Both the position numbers and the translations under genes were made by a program. From an uncultured Acidimicrobiales bacterium (lineage in GTDB: Bacteria > Actinomycetota > Acidimicrobiia > Acidimicrobiales > Aldehydirespiratoraceae): a stretch of DNA of 64,000 bases. Below, one piece after another: positions 44,501 through 53,579 of this stretch. Within the stretch, counting starts at the first letter, position 1. Each line of letters starts with the position of its first letter. Location: contig CATOTC010000003.1 of assembly GCA_951812975.1 (NCBI GenBank), positions 62,001-126,000 on the forward strand. Reading direction: 5' to 3'. The notes below the pieces were generated by a model. That model was not told the origin of the DNA. It did not search any database and saw only the letters and a program-made list of their open reading frames with translations.

Positions 44501-45412
44501 CTAGGCGCGGCCCTTGAGGCCCAGCAAGCTGCGAGCCTCGTCCGGAGTGGCGATATCGTGATGCAGGAGTTCGGCGATAGCCCGGATGCGTCGCACCTGA
44601 TCAGCATTCGACTCAGCGAGCGTGCCGGGTCCGTCCCAGAGGGAGTCCTCAAGCCCGACCCGAACGTGCGATCCGAGGGTGAGTCCCATGGTCGTGAGTC
44701 TTGTCTGATGAGCGCCCGCGCCGAGTACCGACCATGCCCAGTCGGACCCGAAGAGGCGCTGAGCGGTTCGCCGCATGTGCATCAGGTCTTCGGGATCGGG
44801 TCCGATTCCTCCGAGGATCCCCATCACGGTCTGCACGAACAGCGGCGGTTCAACAAGTCCCCGTTCCAGGAAGTGGGCCAGGTTGTAGAGGTGTGACACG
44901 TCGTAGCATTCGAATTCGAAACGCGTCCCCATGTCCCTGCAGGTTGAGAGAATCCGTTCGATGTCGGCATATGTGTTCTTGAACACGAGGTCGCGGCTGT
45001 TCTCAAGATGCTCGCGCTCCCACGGGTGTTTGAACTCGGGGTAGCGGTCCAGCATGGGGAAGAGCCCGAAGTTCATCGATCCCATATTCAGCGAGGCGAT
45101 CTCGGGCGCGAACTCCATCACGGGTTGCAGTCTCTCGTCGAGTGACATGTGGGGGCTCCCGCCCGTCGTTATGTTCACCACCACGTCACTGGCCTCCGAG
45201 ATGACTGGCAGAAACTCGGTGAACACGGCCGGGTCCTGAGTCGGCTTTCCGGTCGCGGCGTCGCGCGCATGGAGATGAGCGATCGCCGCCCCCGCGGCAA
45301 CCGCTCCGATCGCGGCCTCTGCTATCTCTTCGGGGGTCACCGGCAGATGGGGAGACATCGACGGAGTGTGGATCGAACCGGTCGGGGCACAAGTGATGAT
45401 CACGTTGGTCAT
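44501..45412 (-). CDS. Beta-keto acid cleavage enzyme (BKACE, DUF849)
   Basis: 303 residues. Zinc-binding H-x-H in AHLHARDAATGKP (His46, His48), VVVNITTGGSP substrate loop and a late GLEDSLW. BKACE enzymes condense a beta-keto acid with acetyl-CoA to give acetoacetate and a new CoA ester; the founder acts on 3-keto-5-aminohexanoate in lysine fermentation. The actual substrate cannot be read. ATG overlaps the upstream monooxygenase stop (ATGA). Confidence 0.93.
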   Translation of the reverse strand: MTNVIITCAPTGSIHTPSMSPHLPVTPEEIAEAAIGAVAAGAAIAHLHARDAATGKPTQDPAVFTEFLPVISEASDVVVNITTGGSPHMSLDERLQPVMEFAPEIASLNMGSMNFGLFPMLDRYPEFKHPWEREHLENSRDLVFKNTYADIERILSTCRDMGTRFEFECYDVSHLYNLAHFLERGLVEPPLFVQTVMGILGGIGPDPEDLMHMRRTAQRLFGSDWAWSVLGAGAHQTRLTTMGLTLGSHVRVGLEDSLWDGPGTLAESNADQVRRIRAIAELLHHDIATPDEARSLLGLKGRA

Positions 45413-46578
45413 GTCGGGTTCTCATCGTGACGAAGCTCAGGCAGCACATCAGTGGCGAGCCGGCCGAGCTGCTCCTCGATCTCCTGGTAGCTGTCACCAG
45501 GCATGCCCGGGAACAGCAGCAGGTTCTCGAGGCCGAGCTGCTCGTCGTAGGAGGCGATCTGCTCTGCAACGTCCTCAGCCGAGCCGACCACGAAGATCTT
45601 CTGATCAAGCGTCTCCTCAAGGGTGGGCACCAACCCCATGGGCGCAGGTTTGCCGTCGGCGCCCATGTAGCCCTTGCTCCATCCATAGGGGCCGAGGAAC
45701 TTCCAGAACTCGTCGTGTCCGGGGCGGATCGCCTCGATCGCCTCCTCGCGGGTGTCCTCAACCCGGGTGCACAGGACCAGCATGCGGTTCTCACCACGCG
45801 CCAGGGTGCGGCCATGGGTCTCCTCGTAGATCTCCCCATAGCGTTCCCAGAACGTCTTGAGGAAGCTGGGGTTGAGATTCCACCAGACGCCTCCCCAGCC
45901 CCACTTGGGAACCAGTTCGAGTGTCGGCGGTGAAGTGATCGCCTGCCAGGTTTCGTATGGATACAGCGGTCGTGGCACCAGCGTGAGTTCCTCGACCTGA
46001 CCACCGCGGTCGGGGATCCCCGGCGGCGGGAAGTCGTAGTGCTTGCCGTGGAACGAGAAGGTCTCCTGTTCGAGCGCCATATTGATGACCTGCATCGCTT
46101 CCTCGAACTGTTCACGGTTCAGCTGATCGGCCGTGGCCTTGTCCGGGTTGTCGAAACTGCCGATCTTTGAGCCCAGGGGTTCGGATTCACGCGGAACGGT
46201 TCCCCGTCCCACTCCGAGGATCGCCCGGCCCCCCGAGATGTTGTGGAGGGTGGCGAAGTCCTCAGCGAGCCTCAGCGGATGCCATTGTGGGACGACGTTG
46301 AACGCCATCCCGATCTTGATCCGTTCGGTTCTCTCGGCGAGGATCGCCCCGATCAGGATTCCGTTGGGGATCACCTCGTATCCCTCGTACTGGAAGTGGT
46401 GCTCGGCAAGCCAGTAGGAGTCGAAGCCGAGTTGTTCGCACACGACTCCCATGTCGATGACCCGCTCTGTGGTCTCCCAGATCTTTTGGTTGTCGTAGCG
46501 ACGGTCAGTCGGTGCCGGCGGGCCGGATCCGGCGTCGTCCATCTCGACGCCCCCGAAAAGGAAGATACCCGTTCGCAT
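45409..46578 (-). CDS. LLM-class (luciferase-like) flavin monooxygenase
   Basis: 389-residue TIM-barrel flavoprotein of the bacterial luciferase family (YWLAEHHFQYEGYEVIPNGILIGAILAERTERIKIGMAFNVVPQWHPLRLAEDFATLHNISGGRAILGVGRG). Oxidises a small organic substrate with reduced FMN; some relatives use F420. First gene of an operon with BKACE and the cytochrome. TAAGGT ends 6 nt before its ATG. Confidence 0.92.
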   Translation of the reverse strand: MRTGIFLFGGVEMDDAGSGPPAPTDRRYDNQKIWETTERVIDMGVVCEQLGFDSYWLAEHHFQYEGYEVIPNGILIGAILAERTERIKIGMAFNVVPQWHPLRLAEDFATLHNISGGRAILGVGRGTVPRESEPLGSKIGSFDNPDKATADQLNREQFEEAMQVINMALEQETFSFHGKHYDFPPPGIPDRGGQVEELTLVPRPLYPYETWQAITSPPTLELVPKWGWGGVWWNLNPSFLKTFWERYGEIYEETHGRTLARGENRMLVLCTRVEDTREEAIEAIRPGHDEFWKFLGPYGWSKGYMGADGKPAPMGLVPTLEETLDQKIFVVGSAEDVAEQIASYDEQLGLENLLLFPGMPGDSYQEIEEQLGRLATDVLPELRHDENPT

Positions 46579-46584
46579 ACTTAA

Positions 46585-46613
46585 ACCTTACAACATTCAC
46601 TATACCTATACAA
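46585..46613 (-). promoter_or_regulatory. Leaderless promoter of the LLM-BKACE operon
   Basis: TTGTAT (46608-46613) and TAAGGT (46585-46590) on the minus strand are separated by 17 nt and end 6 nt before the ATG at 46578. The spacer holds a direct repeat TATAGGTATAG that may be a regulator site. Confidence 0.65.
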
Positions 46614-46650
46614 GACGCTCGACGTCACGTCCCACCCCTACCGAGTTCAT

Positions 46651-47880
46651 TCAGGGCGAGTAATGAACGACTGTCCGCTGATCGGCCGAGGCGACAAGCT
46701 CCCCGCGGTGGTAGACCCGACGAGACATCGGTTGGTCGGCGATGGCCTCTCGTGTCGACTCGCTGTCGATGACCAGCAGGTCGGCCGGCGACCCGACCTC
46801 AACATTCAGCCGAGGCAGACCGATCCCTTCCCGCGCGGCGTTGCTGACCATCCGGTAGGCATCGTCGGGAGTCTGATGACCCGCCATCACCAACAGCGCC
46901 GCCGTCTCGAGTGGATCACTGCGGCCGACGGGATTGAACGGATCTTGCACGTTGTCCGCACCAGCGGCGACGAGCACTCCCGCTTGCTGGAGCGCCTGCA
47001 CCGCGGTGAGGCCCCGAGGTGTGGCAGTCAAATGCTCCCGGCCCTGGAGGAACAGATTCGTCTGGGGAAGGCAGAACACGCTCACGCCGGCCGCGGCGAC
47101 CTCCTCGGCGACCTCAGCCTGGACCTCGGGGGTCTGCATTCCGAGGCTCACGCAGTGGCTTGCCCCTACCGGGTGCTCGAATCCGCCCTTCTGCACTTGA
47201 CGGGCAAGATCACGCAGCGTCAGTACTGTCGGGTCGAGCGTCTCGTCGACGTGCAAGTCGATCCCGAGGCCCGCCTCAGTCGCCACAGCGATGGCATTCT
47301 CGATGAGGCCGGACCCGTCGGGATCGAGGTGCGGGCACCCTCCTATGAGGTCCACGCCGGCCTCAACGGCCGCCTCCAACGCGGCCCGATTCTCAGCACC
47401 CTCGGTCCCGGTCATCGGCGAGAGCGTCAGCGCCACGAGTTGGATGTCTATCAGCCCCTCAAAGTGCGACTTGGCCTCCTGCAGTGCCACCACCCGGTCA
47501 ACGCCGAACCTTCCGCCGACAGCAACGTGACTCCGGACGGCCGTCACACCGTGGACCAGCAGCAACTCGATCGCTTGAACAGCTCGCGCAACAATGCCCT
47601 CGTGGGTGATCTTGCCGGCCGCTGCGGCCGCGTCGCCCGCCTCGAACGCCCCCTGCAGATCGCCACGGAGGTTCGGCACCGTCTCGGCGATCAAGGCATT
47701 GTCGAGATGGGCGTGAGGCTCGGCCAACGCAGGCAGCACGAGCCAGCCGCCCAAGTCCTCGAATGGCAGGTCGCGCGATGCCGTACCCGTGTCGTGAACT
47801 CCGCTGATCAACCCGTCGGTTATCTCGATATCGACCCGCCGACCGTCTACAAGACGGCCGTCACGCAACACTCGCGACAT
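46651..47880 (-). CDS. Cytosine-deaminase-like amidohydrolase, paralogue A
   Basis: 409-residue amidohydrolase of the CodA/AtzC branch. Metal ligands: PHAHLD (two His), DLHVDE (His and Glu), ASHCVSLG (His) and GADNVQD (Asp). It should hydrolyse a C-N bond in a ring amidine, cyclic amide or N-substituted heterocycle. ATG 47880 is 8 nt after the stop of an LLM monooxygenase, so the two act together. A gap-free paralogue of equal length, roughly two thirds identical, is divergently encoded at 49.7 kb. Confidence 0.92.
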   Translation of the reverse strand: MSRVLRDGRLVDGRRVDIEITDGLISGVHDTGTASRDLPFEDLGGWLVLPALAEPHAHLDNALIAETVPNLRGDLQGAFEAGDAAAAAGKITHEGIVARAVQAIELLLVHGVTAVRSHVAVGGRFGVDRVVALQEAKSHFEGLIDIQLVALTLSPMTGTEGAENRAALEAAVEAGVDLIGGCPHLDPDGSGLIENAIAVATEAGLGIDLHVDETLDPTVLTLRDLARQVQKGGFEHPVGASHCVSLGMQTPEVQAEVAEEVAAAGVSVFCLPQTNLFLQGREHLTATPRGLTAVQALQQAGVLVAAGADNVQDPFNPVGRSDPLETAALLVMAGHQTPDDAYRMVSNAAREGIGLPRLNVEVGSPADLLVIDSESTREAIADQPMSRRVYHRGELVASADQRTVVHYSP

Positions 47881-47888
47881 CGCTGTGA

Positions 47889-48749
47889 TCACCGTCCACT
47901 GAGTTCGACCCCGAGCTTCTCGACCTCTGTCGTTGAGGGTGGGCCCTGCATGTTGAATATAACTTGATCGACACCTGCCTCGCCAAACGCGGCAGCTTCG
48001 TCGCCGAGCCGTGTTGGGTCGGCCCCGGGTTCCCAACCCACATGCACGGTGCGGAAGATCTCCGAAGGATCGCGCCCGAGCGCCTCGCAATGCCCGACCA
48101 GAGCCTCGTTGGTGTCCTGCCACTCGGACACCGACCGGAACCCGCCGTCCCACTTCTGAGCCCACTTAGCGACGATCCCGAGAGTGCGGGTTCTTCCCCC
48201 TCCTCCGATCAACACCGGTGGATGAGGACGCTGTATCCCCTTGGGCTCGCAACGGGCGTCGGTGATTCTGTAGAACCGGCCATCGAAATCGGTGACCTCC
48301 TGCGACAGCAGCCTGACGATCACCTCGACACCCTCCTCGAAGCGATCGAGACGGTCCGTCACCGTGCCAAGTTCGATGCCATAGGCAGCGGATTCCTCGA
48401 CGTGCCAGCCGGCACCCAGCCCGAGATCGAGGCGGCCCCCGGAGATGATGTCGAGCGTCGCGGCCATCCTCGCGGTGACACCAGGGTGTCGGTAGTGCAT
48501 CGCGTTCACCATGCAGCCGATGCGGATCCGCGACGTCGCCTGGGCTAGCGCGGCAAGCATCGTCCAACTCTCCAAGCAGGGACCGTACGGGTCACCGCTC
48601 CGGGGGTACATGGAGCCGCCCAGCGAGTAGAAGTGATCGAAGTTCCAGGCTTGGGCGTACGCCTGACACTCGTCTGTGACGCGCCAGACGTCGAGGAACT
48701 CTTGCCATGTGGCGTGCTGGGGTGGAGTCTTGATTGCATACTCGACCAT
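47889..48749 (-). CDS. LLM-class flavin/F420-dependent monooxygenase
   Basis: 286-residue luciferase-like TIM barrel (WTMLAALAQATSRIRIGCMVNAMHYRHPGVTARMAATLDIISGGRLDLGLGAGWHVEE ... RPHPPVLIGGGGRTRTLGIVAKWA). Close to the F420-dependent class. ATG 48749 has GAGGGG at suitable spacing; an upstream TTG is unlikely. Paired with amidohydrolase A in a two-gene unit. Confidence 0.93.
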   Translation of the reverse strand: MVEYAIKTPPQHATWQEFLDVWRVTDECQAYAQAWNFDHFYSLGGSMYPRSGDPYGPCLESWTMLAALAQATSRIRIGCMVNAMHYRHPGVTARMAATLDIISGGRLDLGLGAGWHVEESAAYGIELGTVTDRLDRFEEGVEVIVRLLSQEVTDFDGRFYRITDARCEPKGIQRPHPPVLIGGGGRTRTLGIVAKWAQKWDGGFRSVSEWQDTNEALVGHCEALGRDPSEIFRTVHVGWEPGADPTRLGDEAAAFGEAGVDQVIFNMQGPPSTTEVEKLGVELSGR

Positions 48750-48845
48750 GTTGTGACCCCTCAACTCCCCTAGACGATGAGGTCGTCAGACCGCGGGATA
48801 GTTTGTTGGTTGAAAACTTTGATTGTTATCAAGTAGCGTACTGAG
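48750..48845. promoter_or_regulatory. Divergent promoter between the two oxygenase-amidohydrolase units
   Basis: For the plus strand TTGAAA (48810-48815), 18 nt, TAGCGT (48834-48839) ends 6 nt before the ATG at 48846, a leaderless arrangement. The AT-rich GTTTGTTGGTTG near 48801 could carry the shared regulator site. Confidence 0.6.
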
Positions 48846-49682
48846 ATGCCACACGGACCTGCAAGGGGTGGTCCTACAGAGGACGAAGACTGGTTGCCCA
48901 CCAATTTGGCAGAACCCCGATCTTCGGGCGGAACGCTCCTCAAGGACCTGTGGACCGGAACTGTTCCCTACGCTTTCTTCCCCGGCTTTCTCGACGCTTC
49001 GGAGTGCTCGGAAGTAGTTGAAGCCCTCGAACGAGCACCGATGACTACCTTCAAGTCCGGCGACGCATACGTTTCATCACTCGGCGTCTACCTGCCCGAT
49101 GCCGTGGACGATCCAAATGCGTACTTCGCCAGAGCCGCCGAACTCGAGCCGGCAATCGCCTCTGTGCTCAAGCTCGAAGGAGGCGATGTGCGCGACAGGA
49201 TCCGTCTCATGTTCGAGTCGCGCCTGAACCGCCGCGTCGTGGCCGCGACCAACCCGGACGGCCGAGAGTACGGACAGGGAAGCCTCCGCATACACGGACC
49301 CGGCGCAGGATCCTCGGTTCACCGCGATGTAGCAGCGGTGGATGCAGCCGGATGGAACGTGGCCTCCTTGGATGCACAGTTCTCCGCGGTGCTGATGCTT
49401 CAACCCCCGCAAGCCGGTGGAGAACTGGTTGTGTACCGACAGAGATGGCAGCCCAGCGACGATGCGGAGTTCAAGAACAAGGGAGCCAAGGGCTGGGACC
49501 CGCGGGTAGTGCAAGGGGCTCAGTCAGCCTCCTACTCAGCCGCGGCCGGGGACCTCTATGTGTTCAACCCGACGCAATATCACGAGGTGCCTGCGACATC
49601 AGGAGATTCGGGCCGTGTCAGCATGCAGTTCTTCATGGCCTTCGACCTCGATGGCAACGGTCCAGTCGTTACGCTCTCTTGA
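48846..49682 (+). CDS. 2OG-Fe(II) oxygenase (prolyl-hydroxylase-like fold)
   Basis: 278 residues. N-terminal ~35 residues precede a double-stranded beta-helix domain; ligands are H-x-D in SSVHRDVAAVD and the distal His in QYHEVPATSG, with Arg in GRVSMQFF for 2-oxoglutarate. Substrate unknown. Two nt separate its stop from amidohydrolase B, mirroring the LLM-amidohydrolase pair on the other strand. Confidence 0.87.
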   Translation: MPHGPARGGPTEDEDWLPTNLAEPRSSGGTLLKDLWTGTVPYAFFPGFLDASECSEVVEALERAPMTTFKSGDAYVSSLGVYLPDAVDDPNAYFARAAELEPAIASVLKLEGGDVRDRIRLMFESRLNRRVVAATNPDGREYGQGSLRIHGPGAGSSVHRDVAAVDAAGWNVASLDAQFSAVLMLQPPQAGGELVVYRQRWQPSDDAEFKNKGAKGWDPRVVQGAQSASYSAAAGDLYVFNPTQYHEVPATSGDSGRVSMQFFMAFDLDGNGPVVTLS

Positions 49683-49684
49683 GG

Positions 49685-50914
49685 ATGGATCGACTCCTGC
49701 ACAACGGCCGACTGGCAGACGGCAACCTGGTCGATATCGAGATAACCGACGGCTTGATCAACGCGGTGCGCGACGCGTCGGCGGCGCCTGCAGACACCGT
49801 TGTCGACGACTTGAGGGGTTGGCTGGTATTACCGGCGTTGGCTGAACCTCACGCCCATCTCGACAAGGCATTGACCGCTGAGCTGGTCCCGAACCCCCGT
49901 GGTGATCTCGACAGTGGCTACGAGGCCTGGACCACCGCCATGCAGGCCGGGAAGTTCACCCACCAAGGCATGGTCGCGAGGGCGATCCAGGCGATCGAGT
50001 TGCTGCTGGTCCACGGCGTCACTGCAATACGCAGTCACGTGAACGTCGGCGGCGACTTCGGCATCGGGAATGTGCTGGCGATGCAGGAAGCCCGAGCGCA
50101 CTTCGCGGGACTCGTCGATATTCAACTCGTGGCGCTCACCCTCACCCCCACCACAGGCACAGCCGGTTCTGCCAACCGGGCCGCGCTGGCCGAAGCCATA
50201 GAGGCGGGCGCCGACCTCGTCGGCGGCTCTCCCAACTTCGATCCCGACCCCGCCGGCTTCATCCGCAACGCACTCGACGCGGCCACCGACGCCGGGATCG
50301 GGGTCGATCTCCACATTGACGAGACGCTCGACCCCTCATCGCTCGACGTTCGCGAACTCGCTCGCCAGGTAATCGAGCGCTGCTTCGAACACGGCGTAGC
50401 GGCCAGCCATTGCGTGAGCCTCGGGATGCAGACCCCGCAGACCCAGTCGGAAGTGGCCTCAGAAATAGCCGAAGCTGGAATCACGGTGTTCCCCCTTCCC
50501 CAAACCAACCTCTATCTTCAGGGCCGCGATCACCCGTCGGGCACGCCCCGCGGCCTGACTGCGCTTCGCGCCCTGCGCGACGCCGGAGTGGCGGTCGCGG
50601 CCGGCGCCGACAACGTGCAGGACATCTACAACGAGGTTGGCCGGAGCGATCCACTCGAAACCGCCGCTCTGCTGGTGATGGCCGGCCATCAGTTCCCCGA
50701 TGACGCCTACCGGATGGTCAGCAACGACGCCCGCGAGGGCATCGGCCTGCCGAGGATCGACATCGCCGCGGGTGCGCCCGCCGATCTGCTGGTGATCGAT
50801 GCCGCGTCACGCCGCGAGGCCATTGCCGACGCACCGATGTCGCGGCGCGTCTACCACCGCGGCAAACTCGTCGCGTCGGCCGATCAGAGGACTCAGGTCC
50901 TTCGACCCGACTGA
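49685..50914 (+). CDS. Cytosine-deaminase-like amidohydrolase, paralogue B
   Basis: 409 residues, collinear with paralogue A and with all the same metal ligands (PHAHLD, DLHIDE, ASHCVSLG, GADNVQD). Substrate-pocket differences include GGSPNFDPD versus GGCPHLDPD. ATG 49685 is used; the longer open frame covers the upstream oxygenase gene. Likely hydrolyses a related but different ring or amide compound. Confidence 0.92.
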   Translation: MDRLLHNGRLADGNLVDIEITDGLINAVRDASAAPADTVVDDLRGWLVLPALAEPHAHLDKALTAELVPNPRGDLDSGYEAWTTAMQAGKFTHQGMVARAIQAIELLLVHGVTAIRSHVNVGGDFGIGNVLAMQEARAHFAGLVDIQLVALTLTPTTGTAGSANRAALAEAIEAGADLVGGSPNFDPDPAGFIRNALDAATDAGIGVDLHIDETLDPSSLDVRELARQVIERCFEHGVAASHCVSLGMQTPQTQSEVASEIAEAGITVFPLPQTNLYLQGRDHPSGTPRGLTALRALRDAGVAVAAGADNVQDIYNEVGRSDPLETAALLVMAGHQFPDDAYRMVSNDAREGIGLPRIDIAAGAPADLLVIDAASRREAIADAPMSRRVYHRGKLVASADQRTQVLRPD

Positions 50915-50953
50915 CCGGCCGGTTGCCCAACGAGTCCAATGACCGATGGCAGT

Positions 50954-51805
50954 TCAGTGGGGGACGTCGAGCTCAACGTCGCTCGAGTACATCGCCACGA
51001 TCTTTTGATCAGTCTCCCAGGCACCCGCAGCCCCCGCCCGGTTCCCATCGAGGCGAACGAGCAGATCATGGGCCAGCGCATCGGCGTTGTCCTGCTTGAC
51101 CGTGTCGACCTCGCCGGCCTTTAAGGCGGCGAGGGCCGATTCGGCGCCGAGCCGGCAAGCATGGCATGCCGACAGGAGGTCGGGCTCGGTGGTACCACCG
51201 AGCACAAACCCGCAGAATGCTGCGTAGACGTACAGAGGCTCCACAAACTTGAGCAGTGCGATGCGGTCCCCGTCGACAACATCGGCACTGGTCACCGGGA
51301 CTTCATCGAAGCTGGCCCGGCCCTGGCTCAGACCGGCCAGAAAGTCTCGCGGCTTCGGTTCGATGTTCAGGCCGGGTCGATCACGATCCATGACGAGGTA
51401 CGTTGCTTCTGGTCCGGTCCCGACCCTGACCACGAGTTGGCCCACAGTTCTTGCCGCGGCGATCCAAGCCTTGTGTCCCGAGAGCGTTCCGGCTGAAGGC
51501 GGTCCAGTGAGGCGGACACCGGGAAGCGGCGGGTCGTTCTCACGGTCCTCGGTCGCCGCGTAGGAGACCCATGACCGCAGCTTCGCTGTGGGGAACACAT
51601 GTCGGCATGCGGCCTGATAGCCGGCGACGAACACCCAGGCCATCCGATCCGCGATCAAACCGCCGCTGAGAGCCATTGCAAACAGATCAGGCTCCCGGGG
51701 AAGCGCGTGTTCAATCCATGCGTCGTGGTAGGCGGCTTCCGAGGCCGCTTCGACTCGTTCCAGCTCGCCATCGACGAGGGACTCGTACACCTCGCTCTGG
51801 GTCAT
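50954..51805 (-). CDS. Short acyl-CoA dehydrogenase-like flavoprotein
   Basis: 283 residues, about 100 shorter than normal. The middle beta-domain is recognisable (LSGHKAWIAAARTVGQLVVRVGTG ... YLVMDRDRPGLNIEPKP) and part of the C-terminal helical bundle follows, but the typical GSD and catalytic Glu motifs are absent. May be an ACAD-fold hydroxylase-like or non-catalytic partner. Downstream of the FAD oxidoreductase by 47 nt. Confidence 0.6.
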   Translation of the reverse strand: MTQSEVYESLVDGELERVEAASEAAYHDAWIEHALPREPDLFAMALSGGLIADRMAWVFVAGYQAACRHVFPTAKLRSWVSYAATEDRENDPPLPGVRLTGPPSAGTLSGHKAWIAAARTVGQLVVRVGTGPEATYLVMDRDRPGLNIEPKPRDFLAGLSQGRASFDEVPVTSADVVDGDRIALLKFVEPLYVYAAFCGFVLGGTTEPDLLSACHACRLGAESALAALKAGEVDTVKQDNADALAHDLLVRLDGNRAGAAGAWETDQKIVAMYSSDVELDVPH

Positions 51806-51852
51806 GTGTTTCGGATCCCTTCGGGTTTCCTCATCGCAGAAAGCTCGTTTCG

Positions 51853-53460
51853 CTACCGTTTGAGCCGCGACCGGCGTCGCCTGATCGAGTTGATTCGCTT
51901 ACCGAACGGTCCTTTCAGGTCGTGCTCCACAACGTCGGCGGTATTGCGTCCCGGGGCTCCCACAACCCCCGATCCGGGGAACGTGGCAGCGCCCGAGAGA
52001 TACAGGCCGGGGATCGACGTACGGTAGCGGGTCGTCTCACGGGGTTTCCCCAGAAAGGTCGCCAGCGGCGAACCGTCGTAGGAGGGTGTCTTGCCGCGAT
52101 GCAGCGAGAACTCGGCCTCGTACCGGTCCGGCGTCATCGCCCGCCACGACTCCACCAGGTCCAGAGCGCCCGGTTCCATGAGTTCGGCCCACAGCTCAAG
52201 CCAACGCTCCGGTTCCTTCGAGTCGGACCAGCCACCGGGCACGGAGTAGGGAGTAAAGAAAATCTCCAGGCTCAGGACGTGGCGGCCGTCCCCCGGACTC
52301 ATCTCGGGATCGAGCACGGACGGATAGTTCATCGCCAGCGTCGGTCGATCAGACGCCAACCCCTCCTCGCGCTGACGATTGGCAGTCTCCAACTCGTCGG
52401 GCCGCAGAGACACGATCATGGCCGGGTTGTGAATGTCCAACGCCGGGTGGCGAGCTTCCAACCGATCCGCGCCCTTGAAGCGTGGCAGTCCAGTCAGGAC
52501 CGCGTCGAGCTTCGATGCGCAGCCTTGGTCGATGTATCGGTTTCGCCAGCGCTTCACCATCCGACGCGCAGCCGGAGGAGGCTCGTCGATCCACTCCAGG
52601 AAGACAAGGTCCGGATCACAGGAGGCAACAACTGCGTCGGAGACGAGTTCCGTCCCGTCTGAGAGCCGCACACCCTCGATCCCGCCACCGCGGACGATCA
52701 GTTGGTCGACGCGACTGTCACAGCGGACACGACCACCCGCGGCTTCGAAGCTGGCCCGAATCGCGTCGCCCAATGCCCCGCTGCCGCCGCGGGGCCGACC
52801 TTGGTGCATGAGATGGTAGGAGGCGAAGTTGAGAGCCGCGAGCCCGGTGCCTTTCATGTCGGGCCCGAGACCCCAAGCGGTCGGCGCGTGGGAGATCGAC
52901 GGCATCGACACTCGCCAGTCGTCGAAGTAGTCGGCCATGACGTCATTGGTGCTGCGTTTGGACCAGTTCATGAAGCGAGCGGTGGCCCGTCCCCGCTTGG
53001 CGAGCACGGTGGAGATCCCCCGCGCTGACGGGCGGGTCCGGGCGATCTCAAGTGCCAACTCGGCAACGGGCATGGCGTCAGCGAGGTAGCGCCGATAGCC
53101 GTCGACCTGGGTCGGGTAGGTTGCCGAGAGGTCGTCGATAGTCTGCTCGGCGTCGTGGAAGTGGACCCATGGCTCGGAGTCGTCGTGGAAGACGTTCACA
53201 GAATTTGCCTCGGCCTCGAGGTAGTGGAGTCCGTGGTCGACGAGGCCGAGTTCGTCGATCACGTCCATCGACCGGATCACGGAGTGTTCACATCCACAGA
53301 TGTTGAAGCGGGCACCCAGCGCTGACACGGTTGAAGAGCACCCGCCCACTGTTGGCCGTGACTCCAGCAACAGTGTGTCGAGCCCCGCTCGAGCCAGATA
53401 GGACGCGCAGATCAAGCCGTTGTGGCCGGCACCAACGACGATGACATCTGCGTCAGCCAT
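51853..53460 (-). CDS. Phytoene-desaturase-like FAD oxidoreductase (PYROXD2 type)
   Basis: 535 residues. N-terminal dinucleotide fold VIVVGAGHNGLICASYLARAG and C-terminal FAD segment IPGLYLSGAATFPGSGVVGAPGRNTADVV. Belongs to the CrtI-related amine/desaturase group; no carotenoid genes are near, so a carotenoid role is unlikely. ATG 53460 is 70 nt from the operator region shared with the divergent VOC gene. Confidence 0.88.
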   Translation of the reverse strand: MADADVIVVGAGHNGLICASYLARAGLDTLLLESRPTVGGCSSTVSALGARFNICGCEHSVIRSMDVIDELGLVDHGLHYLEAEANSVNVFHDDSEPWVHFHDAEQTIDDLSATYPTQVDGYRRYLADAMPVAELALEIARTRPSARGISTVLAKRGRATARFMNWSKRSTNDVMADYFDDWRVSMPSISHAPTAWGLGPDMKGTGLAALNFASYHLMHQGRPRGGSGALGDAIRASFEAAGGRVRCDSRVDQLIVRGGGIEGVRLSDGTELVSDAVVASCDPDLVFLEWIDEPPPAARRMVKRWRNRYIDQGCASKLDAVLTGLPRFKGADRLEARHPALDIHNPAMIVSLRPDELETANRQREEGLASDRPTLAMNYPSVLDPEMSPGDGRHVLSLEIFFTPYSVPGGWSDSKEPERWLELWAELMEPGALDLVESWRAMTPDRYEAEFSLHRGKTPSYDGSPLATFLGKPRETTRYRTSIPGLYLSGAATFPGSGVVGAPGRNTADVVEHDLKGPFGKRINSIRRRRSRLKR

Positions 53461-53530
53461 TCGGTGCCTGTTCGTTCCTCGCGTCCAATTTCGTCATGCT
53501 TCCCCGTAGCCGAACAAACTACTCTACCAA

Positions 53531-53573
53531 GCAAAGTTTGCAACTAGCAAACATCGCTACCCCGTGCTATAGT
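53531..53573. promoter_or_regulatory. GCAAA-type operator and leaderless promoter for the VOC-creatininase operon
   Basis: Three half sites alternate: GCAAA (53531), TTTGC (53537) and GCAAA (53547), forming GCAAAGTTTGC and GTTTGC-N5-GCAAAC overlapping dyads. TATAGT (53568-53573) ends 6 nt before the GTG at 53580. The site could serve both divergent genes; the XRE-cupin protein nearby is a candidate regulator. Confidence 0.65.
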
Positions 53574-53579
53574 CACGAA

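Noticed and set aside
46663-47967. 434-codon plus-strand open frame
   Set aside because: It is antisense to amidohydrolase A, has no recognisable motif, and the real gene has all metal ligands and a paralogue.
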